From Acidobacteriota bacterium (GTDB lineage Bacteria > Zixibacteria > MSB-5A5 > GN15 > FEB-12), in contig DATKXK010000005.1 in the NCBI GenBank assembly GCA_035529075.1, forward strand, positions 132,981-196,980: a DNA stretch of 64,000 bases, given 5' to 3'. Positions 34,735 through 44,663 of this stretch are shown piece by piece. The notes below the pieces were generated by a model that did not search any database, was not told the DNA's origin, and was given only the letters and a program-made list of their open reading frames with translations. The position numbers and the translations under genes were made by a program. The stretch's first letter is position 1. The number at the start of each line of letters is the position of its first letter.

Positions 34735-36186
34735 GTGCAATTCAATCCCACCCTGGCCATCTCGTTTCTGGTTTACACGGCAGGGATCATAACCATCGGC
34801 CTGTACTCGTCGCGACTGAGGCGGAAAACCACCGACGATTTCGTCCTGGCCAATCGTGAACTGGGCCCTTGGGCGTCGGCTCTGTCGGCCTCGGCCAGCG
34901 CGGAATCCGGGTGGGTAATGCTCGGGCTGGTCGGTACGGCCTTCACCGTGGGCCTTTCGGCGCTGTGGATCATGGTCGGCATAGGGGCCGGCTATCTGTT
35001 CAACTGGTTTGTGATCGCCGAGCGCCTCAGACGCAGCACGCGCGAGAGCGGCGCCGTGACGCTGGTGCAGTTTATCGCCCACCGATTCGGTAAAGGTTCC
35101 CCGGCCCTGCGTTACATACCTGTGATTATCATCACCGCCGCCATGCTCGGTTACGTGGCGGCCCAGATGAACGCGGCCGGCAAGGCCTTCGAAGCCGTGT
35201 TTTCATTACCTTACTGGATCGGTGTCCTGGTCGGCGCGGGCATCATCCTGGCCTATACCGTGACCGGCGGTTTTCGGGCCGTCTGCTGGACGGACATTGT
35301 CCAGGCGACGTTCATGGTAGTCGCTCTGATCGGGATGCCCGTCATTCTGGCCGTGAAGGTGGGTGGATACGCCGAGGTTGTCAGCCGGTTGAGCCCCTCG
35401 GCTCCGGAATTGTTTTCGTTCACGGGTGGCAGGGCGGGCCTGGCCCTGTTGGGGTTCGTCGTCGGCATGCTGGGAATCGGTCTGGGCTACCCCGGACAGC
35501 CGCACGTTCTGGCCCGGTTCAAAGCAGCCAGGGATACGGCGGCTATCCGAAGAGGAAGATTCATATCGCTTAGCTGGTTCCTGCTGGTGTATCTGGGTGC
35601 GATTTTGTTCGGTCTGTTTGCCCGCGCATACTTCGGCACGCTGGGTGACCCCGAACAGGCCCTGCCGCTGGCCTGTGGTGAATTCCTGCCTCCGGTCATC
35701 GGCGGCTTCGTCGTTGCGGCCATCGTTTCGGCCATCTGCTCGACCGCCGATTCCCAGTTGATTGTTGTTTCAACCATTCTCTCGAGAGACGTGTTCGGAT
35801 ACGCCAGGGGAGCCGGCGGGACCGAGGGCACGCGGTACCAGGCGCTTGACCGCTGGACTCTCGTGATCCTGGCTCTGATCTCCGTGCTGTTTGCAGTGAG
35901 CGAGAACCGCGTCATTTTCACATTCGTTCTGTATGCTTGGGGAGTGTTGGGAGCGGCGTTCGGACCGGTCGTCATCCTGGGCCTTACCTGGAGAAAGGCC
36001 ACCAAAGCCGGGGCCATTGCGGGCATGGTTACGGGTACGGCGGTGGCCGTGGTGTGGAAGGAGATCAGCGCCCTCAGCGGGGTGCTCTATGAACTGGTGC
36101 CGGCCTTCGTGCTGGCCTTTCTGGCGGTGGTGGTAGTGAGCCTGCTCACGCAGCAGGCGCGTGCGGAATCTGCCGGACCGAACTGA
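34735..36186 (+). CDS. Sodium:solute symporter (SSS family, PutP-like)
   Basis: 483 residues with about 13 predicted transmembrane helices, the standard SSS layout. Typical segments are DDFVLANRELGPWASALSASASAESGWVMLG (helix 2 region), a GGFRAVCWTDIVQA stretch, and the sodium-site helix VVAAIVSAICSTADSQLIVVSTILSRDVF. It imports a small solute with sodium; proline is suggested by resemblance to PutP, but related proteins carry other substrates. It starts at GTG (34735) with AAGGAG seven bases upstream. Its stop abuts that of the convergent ABC ATPase, the two stops forming TGATCA at 36184-36189. No proline-catabolism gene is adjacent. Confidence 0.85.
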   Translation: MQFNPTLAISFLVYTAGIITIGLYSSRLRRKTTDDFVLANRELGPWASALSASASAESGWVMLGLVGTAFTVGLSALWIMVGIGAGYLFNWFVIAERLRRSTRESGAVTLVQFIAHRFGKGSPALRYIPVIIITAAMLGYVAAQMNAAGKAFEAVFSLPYWIGVLVGAGIILAYTVTGGFRAVCWTDIVQATFMVVALIGMPVILAVKVGGYAEVVSRLSPSAPELFSFTGGRAGLALLGFVVGMLGIGLGYPGQPHVLARFKAARDTAAIRRGRFISLSWFLLVYLGAILFGLFARAYFGTLGDPEQALPLACGEFLPPVIGGFVVAAIVSAICSTADSQLIVVSTILSRDVFGYARGAGGTEGTRYQALDRWTLVILALISVLFAVSENRVIFTFVLYAWGVLGAAFGPVVILGLTWRKATKAGAIAGMVTGTAVAVVWKEISALSGVLYELVPAFVLAFLAVVVVSLLTQQARAESAGPN

Positions 36187-36915
36187 TCAGCCCGGCGTGC
36201 CGGCCGGCAGAGAGTCGGAGCGGCCTTGTTGCTGCGCGTTGCCGTCAGTATCGATCATGCCGTCCTTCAGCCTTATTATCCGTTCCGCCCGACTGGCGAT
36301 GGACTGATCGTGGGTAATGACAACGATGGTCTTGCCGGTGCTCCACAGCTCACAGAACAGCGTGACGATTTCGGCGCCCGAGGCTGAGTCAAGGTTGCCG
36401 GTCGGTTCGTCGGCCAGTATTATCTGCGGTTCGTTGGCCAGAGCACGGGCAATGGCTACGCGCTGCATTTCCCCTCCGGACAATTCGGTCGGTTTGTTGG
36501 CCGCTTTATCGGCCAGGCCGACCCTGGCCAGAAGATCGGTAACGCGCTCTCTGCGCTTCTTGTCGCTCACCCTGGCGAACAGCAGGGGAACCTCGACGTT
36601 CTCGAATGCGGTGGCGTACGGAAGCAGGTTGAACGCCTGAAAGACGAAACCGACATCCCGGTTGCGTATGTCCGCCAGGTCGTTTGATGAGAGCTTGTTG
36701 ACAAGCCGGTCGCCCAGGCGATACTCACCGGACGTCGGAACGTCCAGGCAGCCCATGATGTTCATCAGGGTCGACTTGCCCGAGCCGGAGGGACCGATCA
36801 CGGCGATGAACTCACCCCGGTTGACCAGCAGGTTGATCCCCTTGAGCGCTCTGAACGTCACTGTGCCCGTCGTGTATACCTTGGTCACCTGTCTCAGCTT
36901 CATAATGCTCTGCAT
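36187..36915 (-). CDS. MacB/LolD-type ABC transporter ATP-binding protein
   Basis: 242 residues. Walker [10 protein letters not shown] (near residue 40), the signature [15 protein letters not shown] and Walker [13 protein letters not shown] followed by the switch histidine in VVITHDQS. The [22 protein letters not shown] segment is typical of the MacB/LolD/FtsE branch. It powers the two FtsX-like permeases encoded immediately upstream, and is last in a four-gene minus-strand operon. A start at 36903 ([10 protein letters not shown]) is an alternative to 36915. Confidence 0.9.
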   Translation of the reverse strand: MQSIMKLRQVTKVYTTGTVTFRALKGINLLVNRGEFIAVIGPSGSGKSTLMNIMGCLDVPTSGEYRLGDRLVNKLSSNDLADIRNRDVGFVFQAFNLLPYATAFENVEVPLLFARVSDKKRRERVTDLLARVGLADKAANKPTELSGGEMQRVAIARALANEPQIILADEPTGNLDSASGAEIVTLFCELWSTGKTIVVITHDQSIASRAERIIRLKDGMIDTDGNAQQQGRSDSLPAGTPG

Positions 36916-36959
36916 GGCTCTATGTCCTGTCTGCTTGCCTTCACCTGTTCGTAACGCCT

Positions 36960-38207
36960 CTATTCGTAGCGCAATGATTCGGCGGGGTTTATCGAGGCCG
37001 CCCGCATGGCAGGAAACAGCCCGGAGAGCAGCCCCATCAGGCCGAGAATGGCGACTACGATCAGGCCGACTTCTAGCGAAATAGTGGGGCGACCCATCAG
37101 GTCCAGTATCGACGACTCCATCGGAATACGTTTGAAGCCTTCGGTCAGAATGTAGGAGACGGCCATACCGAAGGCGCCGCCGGCGAAGGTGATGATCAGC
37201 GCTTCCAGCAGAAACTGGGTCAGCACGAGACTTCGACGCGCACCGACCGCCATCTTGACGCCGATTTCCCGGGTCCGCTCCTTTATCGACACGTACATGA
37301 TGTTGGCGACACCGACGCCGGCTACCAGCAGGGTAAGAAAACCGATTATCCCCAGAAACATCTTGATGCCGGTCATGATGTTGTCAAACTCTTTGGAAAA
37401 GGTCACCGTATTCCAGCTTGAAATGGCCCGGTCATCGTCGGGATCAAACCTGTTCTTATCCGCCATGGCCTGATAGATCTTGCGCTCGACGGCCGCCATC
37501 CGGTCCGGATCCTTCGTCTGGTACACGATATAGTCAAGCCAGGGATCGCCGAAGATCGCCTTGAACGTGGTGGCCGGGATGGCCAGCACGTCTTCATCCA
37601 TACCCTCATAGTTGCTCATCTGCAGTTTTTCAACCATGACGCCGACAACGGTGAACGGAATGGCGCCGACCGTAATCTGTTTGCCCACTGCGTCCTCGTC
37701 CCCGAACAGGCGTTTTTCCAGTTCGGAGCCGAGAAAAGCCACGCGCCGCCGCTGTCGCATGTCCGTCTCGTTGATCATGCGGCCGCCCTGCTGCGGGATG
37801 TGGCACCGCATTTGTTCGTAGTTCGGAGGTACGCCGGTGACGTGCTCCTGGACCACGTTATCGCCGTAGCGGATCTTGACGCCCCAGCGGGAATATTCGC
37901 CGCCTATACTCTTGATTTCGGGGATGCGCTCGGCAAGGTACGCCGGATCCTCCGCGAAGAGGCGGATGCGACGACCTTTGCCCATCCCCTTGTACGGTAT
38001 GGACGTCTGGCCGGACCAGATGATGCCGATATTGTCGCCCAGCCCCTTGCGGTTTATGATGAGCTGCCGGTGAAGGCCTTCGCCAAAGGCCAGGAGCATC
38101 ATGATGGAAATCGTTCCCCAGGCCAGCGCCATGACGGTGAGCGTGATCCGTTTCTTCTGGCTCTGAAACTCGCGGACAAAAACGTTGTATATCGCCGACG
38201 GTCGCAT
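36960..38207 (-). CDS. MacB-type ABC permease (second of two)
   Basis: 415 residues: one N-terminal transmembrane helix (ITLTVMALAWGTISIMMLLAFG), a periplasmic MacB-PCD domain of about 230 residues, then three C-terminal helices of the FtsX domain (IIGFLTLLVAGVGVANIMYVSIKERTREIGVKMAVGA is the characteristic junction). It pairs with the ATPase 44 bases downstream. The start lies 6 bases from the stop of the first permease. The two permeases share layout but differ clearly in sequence. Confidence 0.88.
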   Translation of the reverse strand: MRPSAIYNVFVREFQSQKKRITLTVMALAWGTISIMMLLAFGEGLHRQLIINRKGLGDNIGIIWSGQTSIPYKGMGKGRRIRLFAEDPAYLAERIPEIKSIGGEYSRWGVKIRYGDNVVQEHVTGVPPNYEQMRCHIPQQGGRMINETDMRQRRRVAFLGSELEKRLFGDEDAVGKQITVGAIPFTVVGVMVEKLQMSNYEGMDEDVLAIPATTFKAIFGDPWLDYIVYQTKDPDRMAAVERKIYQAMADKNRFDPDDDRAISSWNTVTFSKEFDNIMTGIKMFLGIIGFLTLLVAGVGVANIMYVSIKERTREIGVKMAVGARRSLVLTQFLLEALIITFAGGAFGMAVSYILTEGFKRIPMESSILDLMGRPTISLEVGLIVVAILGLMGLLSGLFPAMRAASINPAESLRYE

Positions 38208-38213
38208 GACTGC

Positions 38214-39449
38214 CTAAAACAGCTTCAAAGCCTGGACGGGTTGCAGGTTCGCGGCCCGGCGCGCGGGGAAAATCCCCGCTACAAAGCCGACGATCCCAAG
38301 GACGAAAGTGACGAAGAGACCGATGAAAACGTTGACGCTGGGCACACCGATAAAATCTTCGAGGCCGGCGGTCGGCACCAGCGAAACGAGGAGCCAGGCG
38401 AAAATAAACCCGAGCACGCCGCCCACGGCCGTGATCAGAAGCGTTTCCAGGACAAACTGGAACATGATCATGCTCTTACGCGCCCCCAGCGCCATCTTGA
38501 TGCCGATCTCCTTGGTCCGTTCCTCCAGCACCACGTTCATGATGTTGGAGACGCCTATACCGCCCGTGATCAGGGTCGTGACCCCGATCCCGACCAGGAA
38601 CCATCGGAATGCGGTGAAGAAGGTGCGGAGAAAGGCGAACCCCCGGGAAGTATCCCACACCGTCAGCGCCTCCCGGTCGCCGGGGTCAAACCTGTGGCGG
38701 GCACCCATGATCTCGAAAACTTCTCCGAGCGCGGCGTTCATGGAGAACTCCGGTTTGGCCTGCAACACAAAATTGTTCACGAAACGCACCGTGTACATTC
38801 CTTCGAACGTTGTCGACGGAATAAACGCCTGGCGGCTGTCACGGCCGCCGTAGGACGAGTTCTGCCTTTTTTCCTTCATCACGCCGATGACGGTAAAGGG
38901 CATGCCGCCGATGAGGATGCGTTTGCCGACGGCGTCTGATTGGCCGAACAGGTCGCTCTTGAGAATGTTGCCGATAAACACGACGCGGCGGCGGCGCTCG
39001 ATATCACTGGCATTGATGAAACGGGACCCGGTCTGCGGGATGAGGTTGCGCATGATGCCGAATTCCGGCCACACACCGACCACGGATTGCCGGCTCACGT
39101 TGGATCCATACTTCAGGGGAACACTCCCGGCCCGGTATTCCGGGGAGATGTAATTAACCGTCCGGGCCGACTGCTTGATTACACGGACGTCCTCAGCGGT
39201 CGACCGGATCCGCCGTCCCGTGGGCAGCCCCTGGTAAACCTTGCTGGTCACGCCGCCAAAGAAGATGGCGATGTCTTCACCCAGGCCCTTTTGAGACTTG
39301 ATCTGCGCGTCGCCGATACCCCGGCCGAAGGCAAAGAGCAGAACAATCGAGCAGCTTCCCCAGAACATGCCGAACATGGTCAGGGCGCTGCGCATCTTCT
39401 GGCGCCGCACGTCGTTGATAAACTGCCTTATGGTTATGAGCGGAAGCAT
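38214..39449 (-). CDS. MacB-type ABC permease (first of two)
   Basis: 411 residues with the same design as its neighbour: N-terminal helix (MFGMFWGSCSIVLLFAFGRG), a periplasmic MacB-PCD domain, and a C-terminal FtsX domain with VGIGVTTLITGGIGVSNIMNVVLEERTKEIGIKMALGA. Two non-identical permeases with one ATPase suggest a heterodimeric MacB-like complex, where MacB itself is a homodimer with fused ATPase. It lies 21 bases downstream of the adaptor gene. Confidence 0.88.
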   Translation of the reverse strand: MLPLITIRQFINDVRRQKMRSALTMFGMFWGSCSIVLLFAFGRGIGDAQIKSQKGLGEDIAIFFGGVTSKVYQGLPTGRRIRSTAEDVRVIKQSARTVNYISPEYRAGSVPLKYGSNVSRQSVVGVWPEFGIMRNLIPQTGSRFINASDIERRRRVVFIGNILKSDLFGQSDAVGKRILIGGMPFTVIGVMKEKRQNSSYGGRDSRQAFIPSTTFEGMYTVRFVNNFVLQAKPEFSMNAALGEVFEIMGARHRFDPGDREALTVWDTSRGFAFLRTFFTAFRWFLVGIGVTTLITGGIGVSNIMNVVLEERTKEIGIKMALGARKSMIMFQFVLETLLITAVGGVLGFIFAWLLVSLVPTAGLEDFIGVPSVNVFIGLFVTFVLGIVGFVAGIFPARRAANLQPVQALKLF

Positions 39450-39470
39450 AGAACCAGGTTCCCCCTGCGG

Positions 39471-40571
39471 TTAATCAAAGGGCCTGATCTCGCGCGGCGG
39501 CCGTTCCACTATCAGTTCACCCTCGGCAAGACCGCTGGTGATCTCGACCGTGATTCCATCGGACAGCCCGATGACCACGTCGCGCCGGGCGATGTTGCCG
39601 AGTGAATCCTGTACCTCCACCGTCGTCGAGGAGTCGGTCATGGTCACGAGACGCTCGGGAATGACCAGGACGCTTTCGCGTTTGGAGATGATTATATCGG
39701 CGTTGGCGCTGTAGCCGGCCCGCAGGAACTCGCGCCCGAGATCGTCAAACACGATCTCGACGTCGAACACGGTGGCGCCCTCCTGTCTCCTGGCTTTGGG
39801 CGAGATCCTGGTCAGGTTGCCGCTCAGCCGGCTGCCCGGCAGGGCGCCGACCTCGATCTCGACGGGCATTTGCAGGGCCAGCTTGCCGACGTCGATTTCG
39901 TCCACGGTGCCCTTGAACATCAGGTCATCCATCTGTGCCAGTGTCATCAGTTCGGTGCCGGCCTGGTACGAGGTCAGCGGCACGACCGGGTCGCCTTCCT
40001 CGACGTGCATGGACAGGACGGTGCCGTCGATGGGCGATTTGATGATGTTATCAATGGACCGGTCGGCCACGCGCGTCTCGCCGGAGTCGATCAGGGCCAG
40101 TTTCTCCCTGGCCAGCTTCAGGCGCAACTCGGCCTCATCATAGTCGGCTTTCTTTGACTCGTACTCCTGCGTCGATATGAGCTGCTTGTCCAGCAGCGAC
40201 CGGGTGCGTTCAAATTCCTGCTGGACGTTCCTGAACAAGACCTGCGCCATCTCGACCTGTCGCCTGGCCTCGGCAAACTCCAGAGGGGTGGGATCGGGGG
40301 CGATGTCAAACAGAGGGTCGCCGGCGCTCACCCTGTCGCCGACGTCGACGAAGGTTTTTCTGACTATGCCCGAGATCTTGGATTTGACGGCAATCTCGTT
40401 TTCCGGTTCGATCTGCCCGATAGCCAGCGCTTTGTCGATTATCGTTCCGCGGCTGACGGTAAGGGTCTTGTTCCCACCATTCTTGTCCGCGGTACCGTTG
40501 CTTACGATGAAAAAGATGACAGCGGCAATGATCACCAGCGTGATTACGCCGATGATGGTTTTCTTGATCAT
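39471..40571 (-). CDS. Periplasmic adaptor (membrane-fusion) protein, HlyD/MacA family
   Basis: 366 residues. An N-terminal anchor helix (TIIGVITLVIIAAVIFFIVS) leads to a biotinyl-lipoyl half (IAVKSKISGIVRKTFVDVGDRVSAGDPLF), a coiled-coil hairpin (about 105-165, rich in E/R/Q/K), the second lipoyl half (IDGTVLSMHVEEGDPVVP), a beta-barrel and a membrane-proximal domain. It would bridge the two permeases to an outer-membrane channel; no TolC-like gene is in the operon, so a channel encoded elsewhere is needed. First gene of the four-gene efflux operon. Confidence 0.88.
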   Translation of the reverse strand: MIKKTIIGVITLVIIAAVIFFIVSNGTADKNGGNKTLTVSRGTIIDKALAIGQIEPENEIAVKSKISGIVRKTFVDVGDRVSAGDPLFDIAPDPTPLEFAEARRQVEMAQVLFRNVQQEFERTRSLLDKQLISTQEYESKKADYDEAELRLKLAREKLALIDSGETRVADRSIDNIIKSPIDGTVLSMHVEEGDPVVPLTSYQAGTELMTLAQMDDLMFKGTVDEIDVGKLALQMPVEIEVGALPGSRLSGNLTRISPKARRQEGATVFDVEIVFDDLGREFLRAGYSANADIIISKRESVLVIPERLVTMTDSSTTVEVQDSLGNIARRDVVIGLSDGITVEITSGLAEGELIVERPPREIRPFD

Positions 40572-40812
40572 ACTTTGACTCTCCCGTCAATGTCCTCAAC
40601 TGCCATACATATACACTTACGTTCGGGGCTCCCGGGTTGTTTAGATTCTATAATTGTAGCGGCTGGACGTCCCGCGCCGTCCACCGCCATCGAATGGACC
40701 GGTCAGCATCCGGTGGGGTTGCAGAATTCCCGGGTGGCCGTCAAGCGAAGCGCAACCCGCTGGCTGGTAAAGGCTTCCGATCATGCGACGCTTGGTGCGA
40801 CCTTGCTCTCAG

Positions 40813-42630
40813 TTATTGGGCAGTCCGCGCAAGTTCGACAAATGTATCGACATCACCCAGAGCCCGACGGACGGCATCGGTCCAGAACTGCTCACCGGTC
40901 AGGTCAACCCCGAGATGCCTGGCTGCCGCCTCCTCCGTTGTCATGCTGCCGGAATCGCGGAGCAGGGCGCGGTACTTCTCCTCGAAGGCGCGGCCTTCCT
41001 TTTTTGTCCGATCGTATACACCGCCCGCGAACAGGTATCCGAAGGTATACGGGAAGTTGTAGAACGGCTGGTCCGTGAGGAAGAAGTGCAGCTTTGACGC
41101 CCAGAACAGCGGGTGGTAGCCCGACTCGTCAAGCAGAGAGCCGAAGGCCCGTTCTTGCGCGTCCACCATCAACTCGCACAACCGGTCCTTGCTGACCACT
41201 CCGTTCCGGCGTTCCGCCAGGAAGGCGTGGTCGAACAGGTAGCGGCAGTGGATATCAGTGAAGAAGGTGTACGGCTGCTGCAACTTCTGGTCGATCAACA
41301 TGAGTTTTTCCAGGGGGTCGCGGCACGAATCGAGGGCGGCGTCGGTGACAAGCATTTCGGTGAAGATGGAGGCCGTCTCGGCCAGCGTCATGGGGTACAG
41401 GCTGGCCAGAAACGGCGTGTCCTTGAGCACGTGCTGATGATAGGCATGGCCGAGTTCGTGCGCTATGGTGAGCAGGTTTTCATATGTGCCCGCATAGGTC
41501 ATAAAGATGCGGCTCTGTCTTAGCGGCCCGGTGCCGGTGCAGTATCCGCCGGCCGCCTTGCCCGGCCTGTTCTCGGCCTCGATCCAGCGCTTGTCGACGG
41601 CCATCTGGAAGAAGTCGGCCATCGGCTTCGAAAAGTCCCGCACGTTCTCAACAATGAAGCCGACCGCTTCATCGAAGGTGTACGAGCGGTCGACCTTGCC
41701 GCACGGCGAAAACTGATCGTACCAGCGGTACTTGTCGATTCCGAGCAGCTTCTTCTTTGCCTCGACGTAGGGGCCCAGCTTTTGGGTCTCACGCGCAATC
41801 ACCGCCCACATGGCGTCCAGGGACTCCTGCCTGAGGCGGCAGGTCAGCAGGGGCTCGAACAACGGCGAGTCCCACTGCCGTCGCTCGTACAGGGAGAGCC
41901 GGAATCCGGCCAGCGCGTTCAGGGTCATGGCCGCCAGGTCGGCCCGGGACTGCCAGGCCTGGGTCATCTTGTCAAACGCCTGCTGCCTGACCCGGCGGTC
42001 AGGATCGGACATCTTGGCGGCCAGTTGTCCCAGCGATAGGGTGCTTGATTCGCCGTTCCGGCTGAACTCAACCGTCTGGTCGCCAGCCATCTTGTCGTAC
42101 AGCCGATTCCAGGCATGATAGCCGTTTACACCGAGGTCGAGCGCGAGCGACTCCAGCTCAGCAGGCATTTTCTTTCCTGCCACGTAGCGCAGCTCGTTCA
42201 GAGAGAAGCGGATGGGCTTGAGGCCGTCGGATGATACCAGCTTCTCCCACTCGTCGTCCGGTTGCTGCAGCGACAGAGCCTCAAGCTCGGTCTTGAGCTT
42301 TTCGACCTCCGAATAGTACAGGTCCCCTTCGGCCTCAATCGCATGCGCCGCGCCATCGCCGACGTCCTGCGACGTCAGGCATTGTGAGAAGGACATGACG
42401 AGGTAAACATCCTGCGTCACGGATTGCAGAAGCAGGATGGCCTCCTTCCACTTTGCCGCAGTGGAAGCATCCAGGACGCGCGGAAGGCTGTCGAACCTGT
42501 CGCGGGCGTCGGCCAGGGCCGCTTTTACTTTATCCCGGAAGGCCTTGAATTCCTTTGATTTCGAACCGCCGGGGAAAATCGACTCCAGGTCCCACGTCGG
42601 CGCCGGAAATTTCTTGGTCGCATCAGCCAT
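40813..42630 (-). CDS. pepF: Oligoendopeptidase F (peptidase family M3)
   Basis: Cytoplasmic zinc endopeptidase that cleaves oligopeptides of about 7-17 residues. The 605-residue length is standard. The active site HELGH is at 391-395 within TIAHELGHAYHQH, followed by the third-ligand region ETASIFTEML. The substrate-binding FPYTFGYLFAGGVY stretch lies near the C-terminus. The ATG at 42630 follows GGAGAG. It lies 54 bases downstream of, and on the same strand as, a POT-like peptide transporter, which makes an uptake-and-digest pair likely. Confidence 0.92.
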   Translation of the reverse strand: MADATKKFPAPTWDLESIFPGGSKSKEFKAFRDKVKAALADARDRFDSLPRVLDASTAAKWKEAILLLQSVTQDVYLVMSFSQCLTSQDVGDGAAHAIEAEGDLYYSEVEKLKTELEALSLQQPDDEWEKLVSSDGLKPIRFSLNELRYVAGKKMPAELESLALDLGVNGYHAWNRLYDKMAGDQTVEFSRNGESSTLSLGQLAAKMSDPDRRVRQQAFDKMTQAWQSRADLAAMTLNALAGFRLSLYERRQWDSPLFEPLLTCRLRQESLDAMWAVIARETQKLGPYVEAKKKLLGIDKYRWYDQFSPCGKVDRSYTFDEAVGFIVENVRDFSKPMADFFQMAVDKRWIEAENRPGKAAGGYCTGTGPLRQSRIFMTYAGTYENLLTIAHELGHAYHQHVLKDTPFLASLYPMTLAETASIFTEMLVTDAALDSCRDPLEKLMLIDQKLQQPYTFFTDIHCRYLFDHAFLAERRNGVVSKDRLCELMVDAQERAFGSLLDESGYHPLFWASKLHFFLTDQPFYNFPYTFGYLFAGGVYDRTKKEGRAFEEKYRALLRDSGSMTTEEAAARHLGVDLTGEQFWTDAVRRALGDVDTFVELARTAQ

Positions 42631-42684
42631 GAACGTACTCTCCAGTCTATATGGCCGCAGGCAATATCTGCGGCAGAATGTCCG

Positions 42685-44157
42685 CTATATGTCGGGTGCC
42701 TCGTGTTTCTTGACCCAGCGCGCGTAAAACAGCATGGCCGCCGCCGAGATAATGCCGATGACCGCAAAACGGTACCACAGCTCGTACGGGTGGTAGATGT
42801 TCCAGAGCATCTGGGTCGCCTCGGCGTGGGTCTTGCCGGTAACTTCAACCAGCGTGTTCATGGCCTCGGGCCGTGTCACGCCCGTAACGTCGAAATTCTT
42901 CTGAAGGTAGTCGATGGCCAGGTTGGCCTTGTCGCCCATGTCGTCATAGGCGTGGCCGGCGATAATCGAACCGAGTCCCCAGCCGATCCCCTGCGGCACG
43001 TTGGCGTAACCCATGTACAGCCCCTTTTCACCGTCGGGTGCGATGACGCCGAGGTATTCGTTCATTTTCGGCGAGGACAGCATCTCGCCGACGGAGAAGA
43101 CGAGAATGCCCAGCACGCAGAAATAGCCGCTGTGAGTGAAGCCGGCCAATACCAGCCCGATCGAGGCGATCACGATGCCGATGAAAATGGAGTGAGTTCG
43201 CCGCATACGGGAAACCAGCCAGTTTATAACCACCACCAGCAGGATAATCAGGCCCGGGTTGGCGTTGATCATCCACTCCTGTGAGAGCTGGGGACCGCGA
43301 ACGGAATTTAATTGCAGCATGAATCCCGGCAGGTGCAGATCCCTGACGAGTTTGGAACTGTCGACCCAGTCGACGATGAAGTTGGGGAGCATGTCAAACA
43401 ATTGCATGAACATCAGCCAGAAACCGGACATGATCGCAACGAAGACGATCAGGCGGAGGTTGAAGAACTTGGTGATGGTTGTCCCGAGGGTTTTGAAAAA
43501 CCCGCTCGTTCGATCTCCGCCGGCCGGAACCTCCCGGTAGGTCAGTAGCATCAGGAAGTTCAGCGATACGGTGATGGCACATCCGTAAAAGACCGCCGGC
43601 CAGGAGATTCCGTACAGGAAGTGCGCCATGGGCGGTCCGAGAAAGCCGCCGATGTTTACCAGCATGTAAAACGTTCCCCAGCCGACCGACGAGTTGCGCT
43701 TGGTCAGCACCCGGCACATGGTGCCCTGAACGCCCGGTTTGAAAATGGCCGTTCCCAGGGCCAGCGTGCAGCACCCCAAGAGAAACGGGTAGTACTCCCG
43801 CTGCGTGGCCATCAGAACGTATCCGAGCATCTTGATGACCACGGACACCGCAATGGTTTTCTTGAAGCCGTAGCGGTCGGCAAAGCCGCCGGAAATCATG
43901 GGGACCAGCGATTGCACCAGCGCCCACCACAGGAAGATTTCTCCCTTCTGGATGGCCGTGAAGTGCAGCCCGCCAATCTCGTCGGCCTGGGCGATATAGA
44001 TCGGAATGACTACGCGCACGCCGTAGTACGCGAGGCGTTCGAACATCTCCATGATATTGACCATCCAGAACGGCCGGCCGAGCGTGCCGAGTTGACTGCC
44101 GAGCCCCTCTCTGGCCAGCTTTGCCTGGGAAGCAGCAATGGGTGAAGTTGTTGACAT
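42685..44157 (-). CDS. MFS transporter of the POT/PTR peptide-transporter type
   Basis: 490 residues, about 12 transmembrane helices. The N-terminal FERLAYYGVRVVIPIYIAQ resembles the ERxxYYG motif of proton-coupled oligopeptide transporters, and GTAIFKPGVQGTMCRVLTKR followed by FYMLVNIGGFLGP is the PTR2-like signature region. The strict ExxERFxYY motif is not perfect, so the match is to the wider family. Coupling to pepF on the same strand supports di- or oligopeptide import. It is divergent from the Smr gene. Confidence 0.8.
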   Translation of the reverse strand: MSTTSPIAASQAKLAREGLGSQLGTLGRPFWMVNIMEMFERLAYYGVRVVIPIYIAQADEIGGLHFTAIQKGEIFLWWALVQSLVPMISGGFADRYGFKKTIAVSVVIKMLGYVLMATQREYYPFLLGCCTLALGTAIFKPGVQGTMCRVLTKRNSSVGWGTFYMLVNIGGFLGPPMAHFLYGISWPAVFYGCAITVSLNFLMLLTYREVPAGGDRTSGFFKTLGTTITKFFNLRLIVFVAIMSGFWLMFMQLFDMLPNFIVDWVDSSKLVRDLHLPGFMLQLNSVRGPQLSQEWMINANPGLIILLVVVINWLVSRMRRTHSIFIGIVIASIGLVLAGFTHSGYFCVLGILVFSVGEMLSSPKMNEYLGVIAPDGEKGLYMGYANVPQGIGWGLGSIIAGHAYDDMGDKANLAIDYLQKNFDVTGVTRPEAMNTLVEVTGKTHAEATQMLWNIYHPYELWYRFAVIGIISAAAMLFYARWVKKHEAPDI

Positions 44158-44289
44158 CAGGATTCCCCGGTTGTACTGTTACATTTGAAGATTCCAAGAT
44201 ACACCGCCGGCGCGATCCGTCAACCGCAAAGACGGTATCCGCTCAGGAAAAGCGCCTTGCGGCGGTGCGGTGACCGCGATGACCAGGCC

Positions 44290-44592
44290 ATGAGCACTGA
44301 TCCTGACGATCCTGTAGAGTTTCCCATAGATGGTACGCTTGACCTGCACCAGTTTTCTCCCGAGGAGACTCGGGAAGTGGTGCGCGAGTACATCCGGGTG
44401 TGCCTCGAGAAGGGTATCCTGAAGCTGCGGCTTGTCCACGGCAAGGGCATCGGGGTTCAGCGGCGGATTGTCCGCGGCCTGCTGGCCTCGCACCCCGATG
44501 TCGCCTCGTACCACCACGAAAGCGGGTCGGGCGGAGGCTGGGGGGCGACCGTCGTCGACCTTCGGCCGCGCGGGGACAACTCAGGCGAATAG
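44290..44592 (+). CDS. Small Smr-domain protein
   Basis: 100 residues, essentially one Smr domain (the C-terminal domain of MutS2). The two diagnostic motifs are present: LDLHQF near residue 17 and LVHGKGIG near residue 50, with GATVVDLR closing the fold. Such domains nick or bind nucleic acid; stand-alone copies have uncertain roles. The ATG at 44290 is preferred; the frame is open to 44185 but that extension is basic and unlike the family. It overlaps no neighbour and is followed by a terminator. Confidence 0.85.
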   Translation: MSTDPDDPVEFPIDGTLDLHQFSPEETREVVREYIRVCLEKGILKLRLVHGKGIGVQRRIVRGLLASHPDVASYHHESGSGGGWGATVVDLRPRGDNSGE

Positions 44593-44628
44593 AAAAGAAA
44601 GGCCCTCTCGGGGGAGGGCTTTTCTCTT
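44591..44628. terminator. Bidirectional terminator between Smr and the giant secreted protein
   Basis: GCCCTC (44602-44607) pairs with GAGGGC (44614-44619), with A-rich sequence (AGAAAAGAAA) on the left and TTTTCTCT on the right. It therefore works in either direction: after the smr gene on plus and after the 3084-residue gene on minus. Confidence 0.8.
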
Positions 44629-44663
44629 GGAAAGAAGCGGTACGTGCGTCAGTAACGGAAAGG

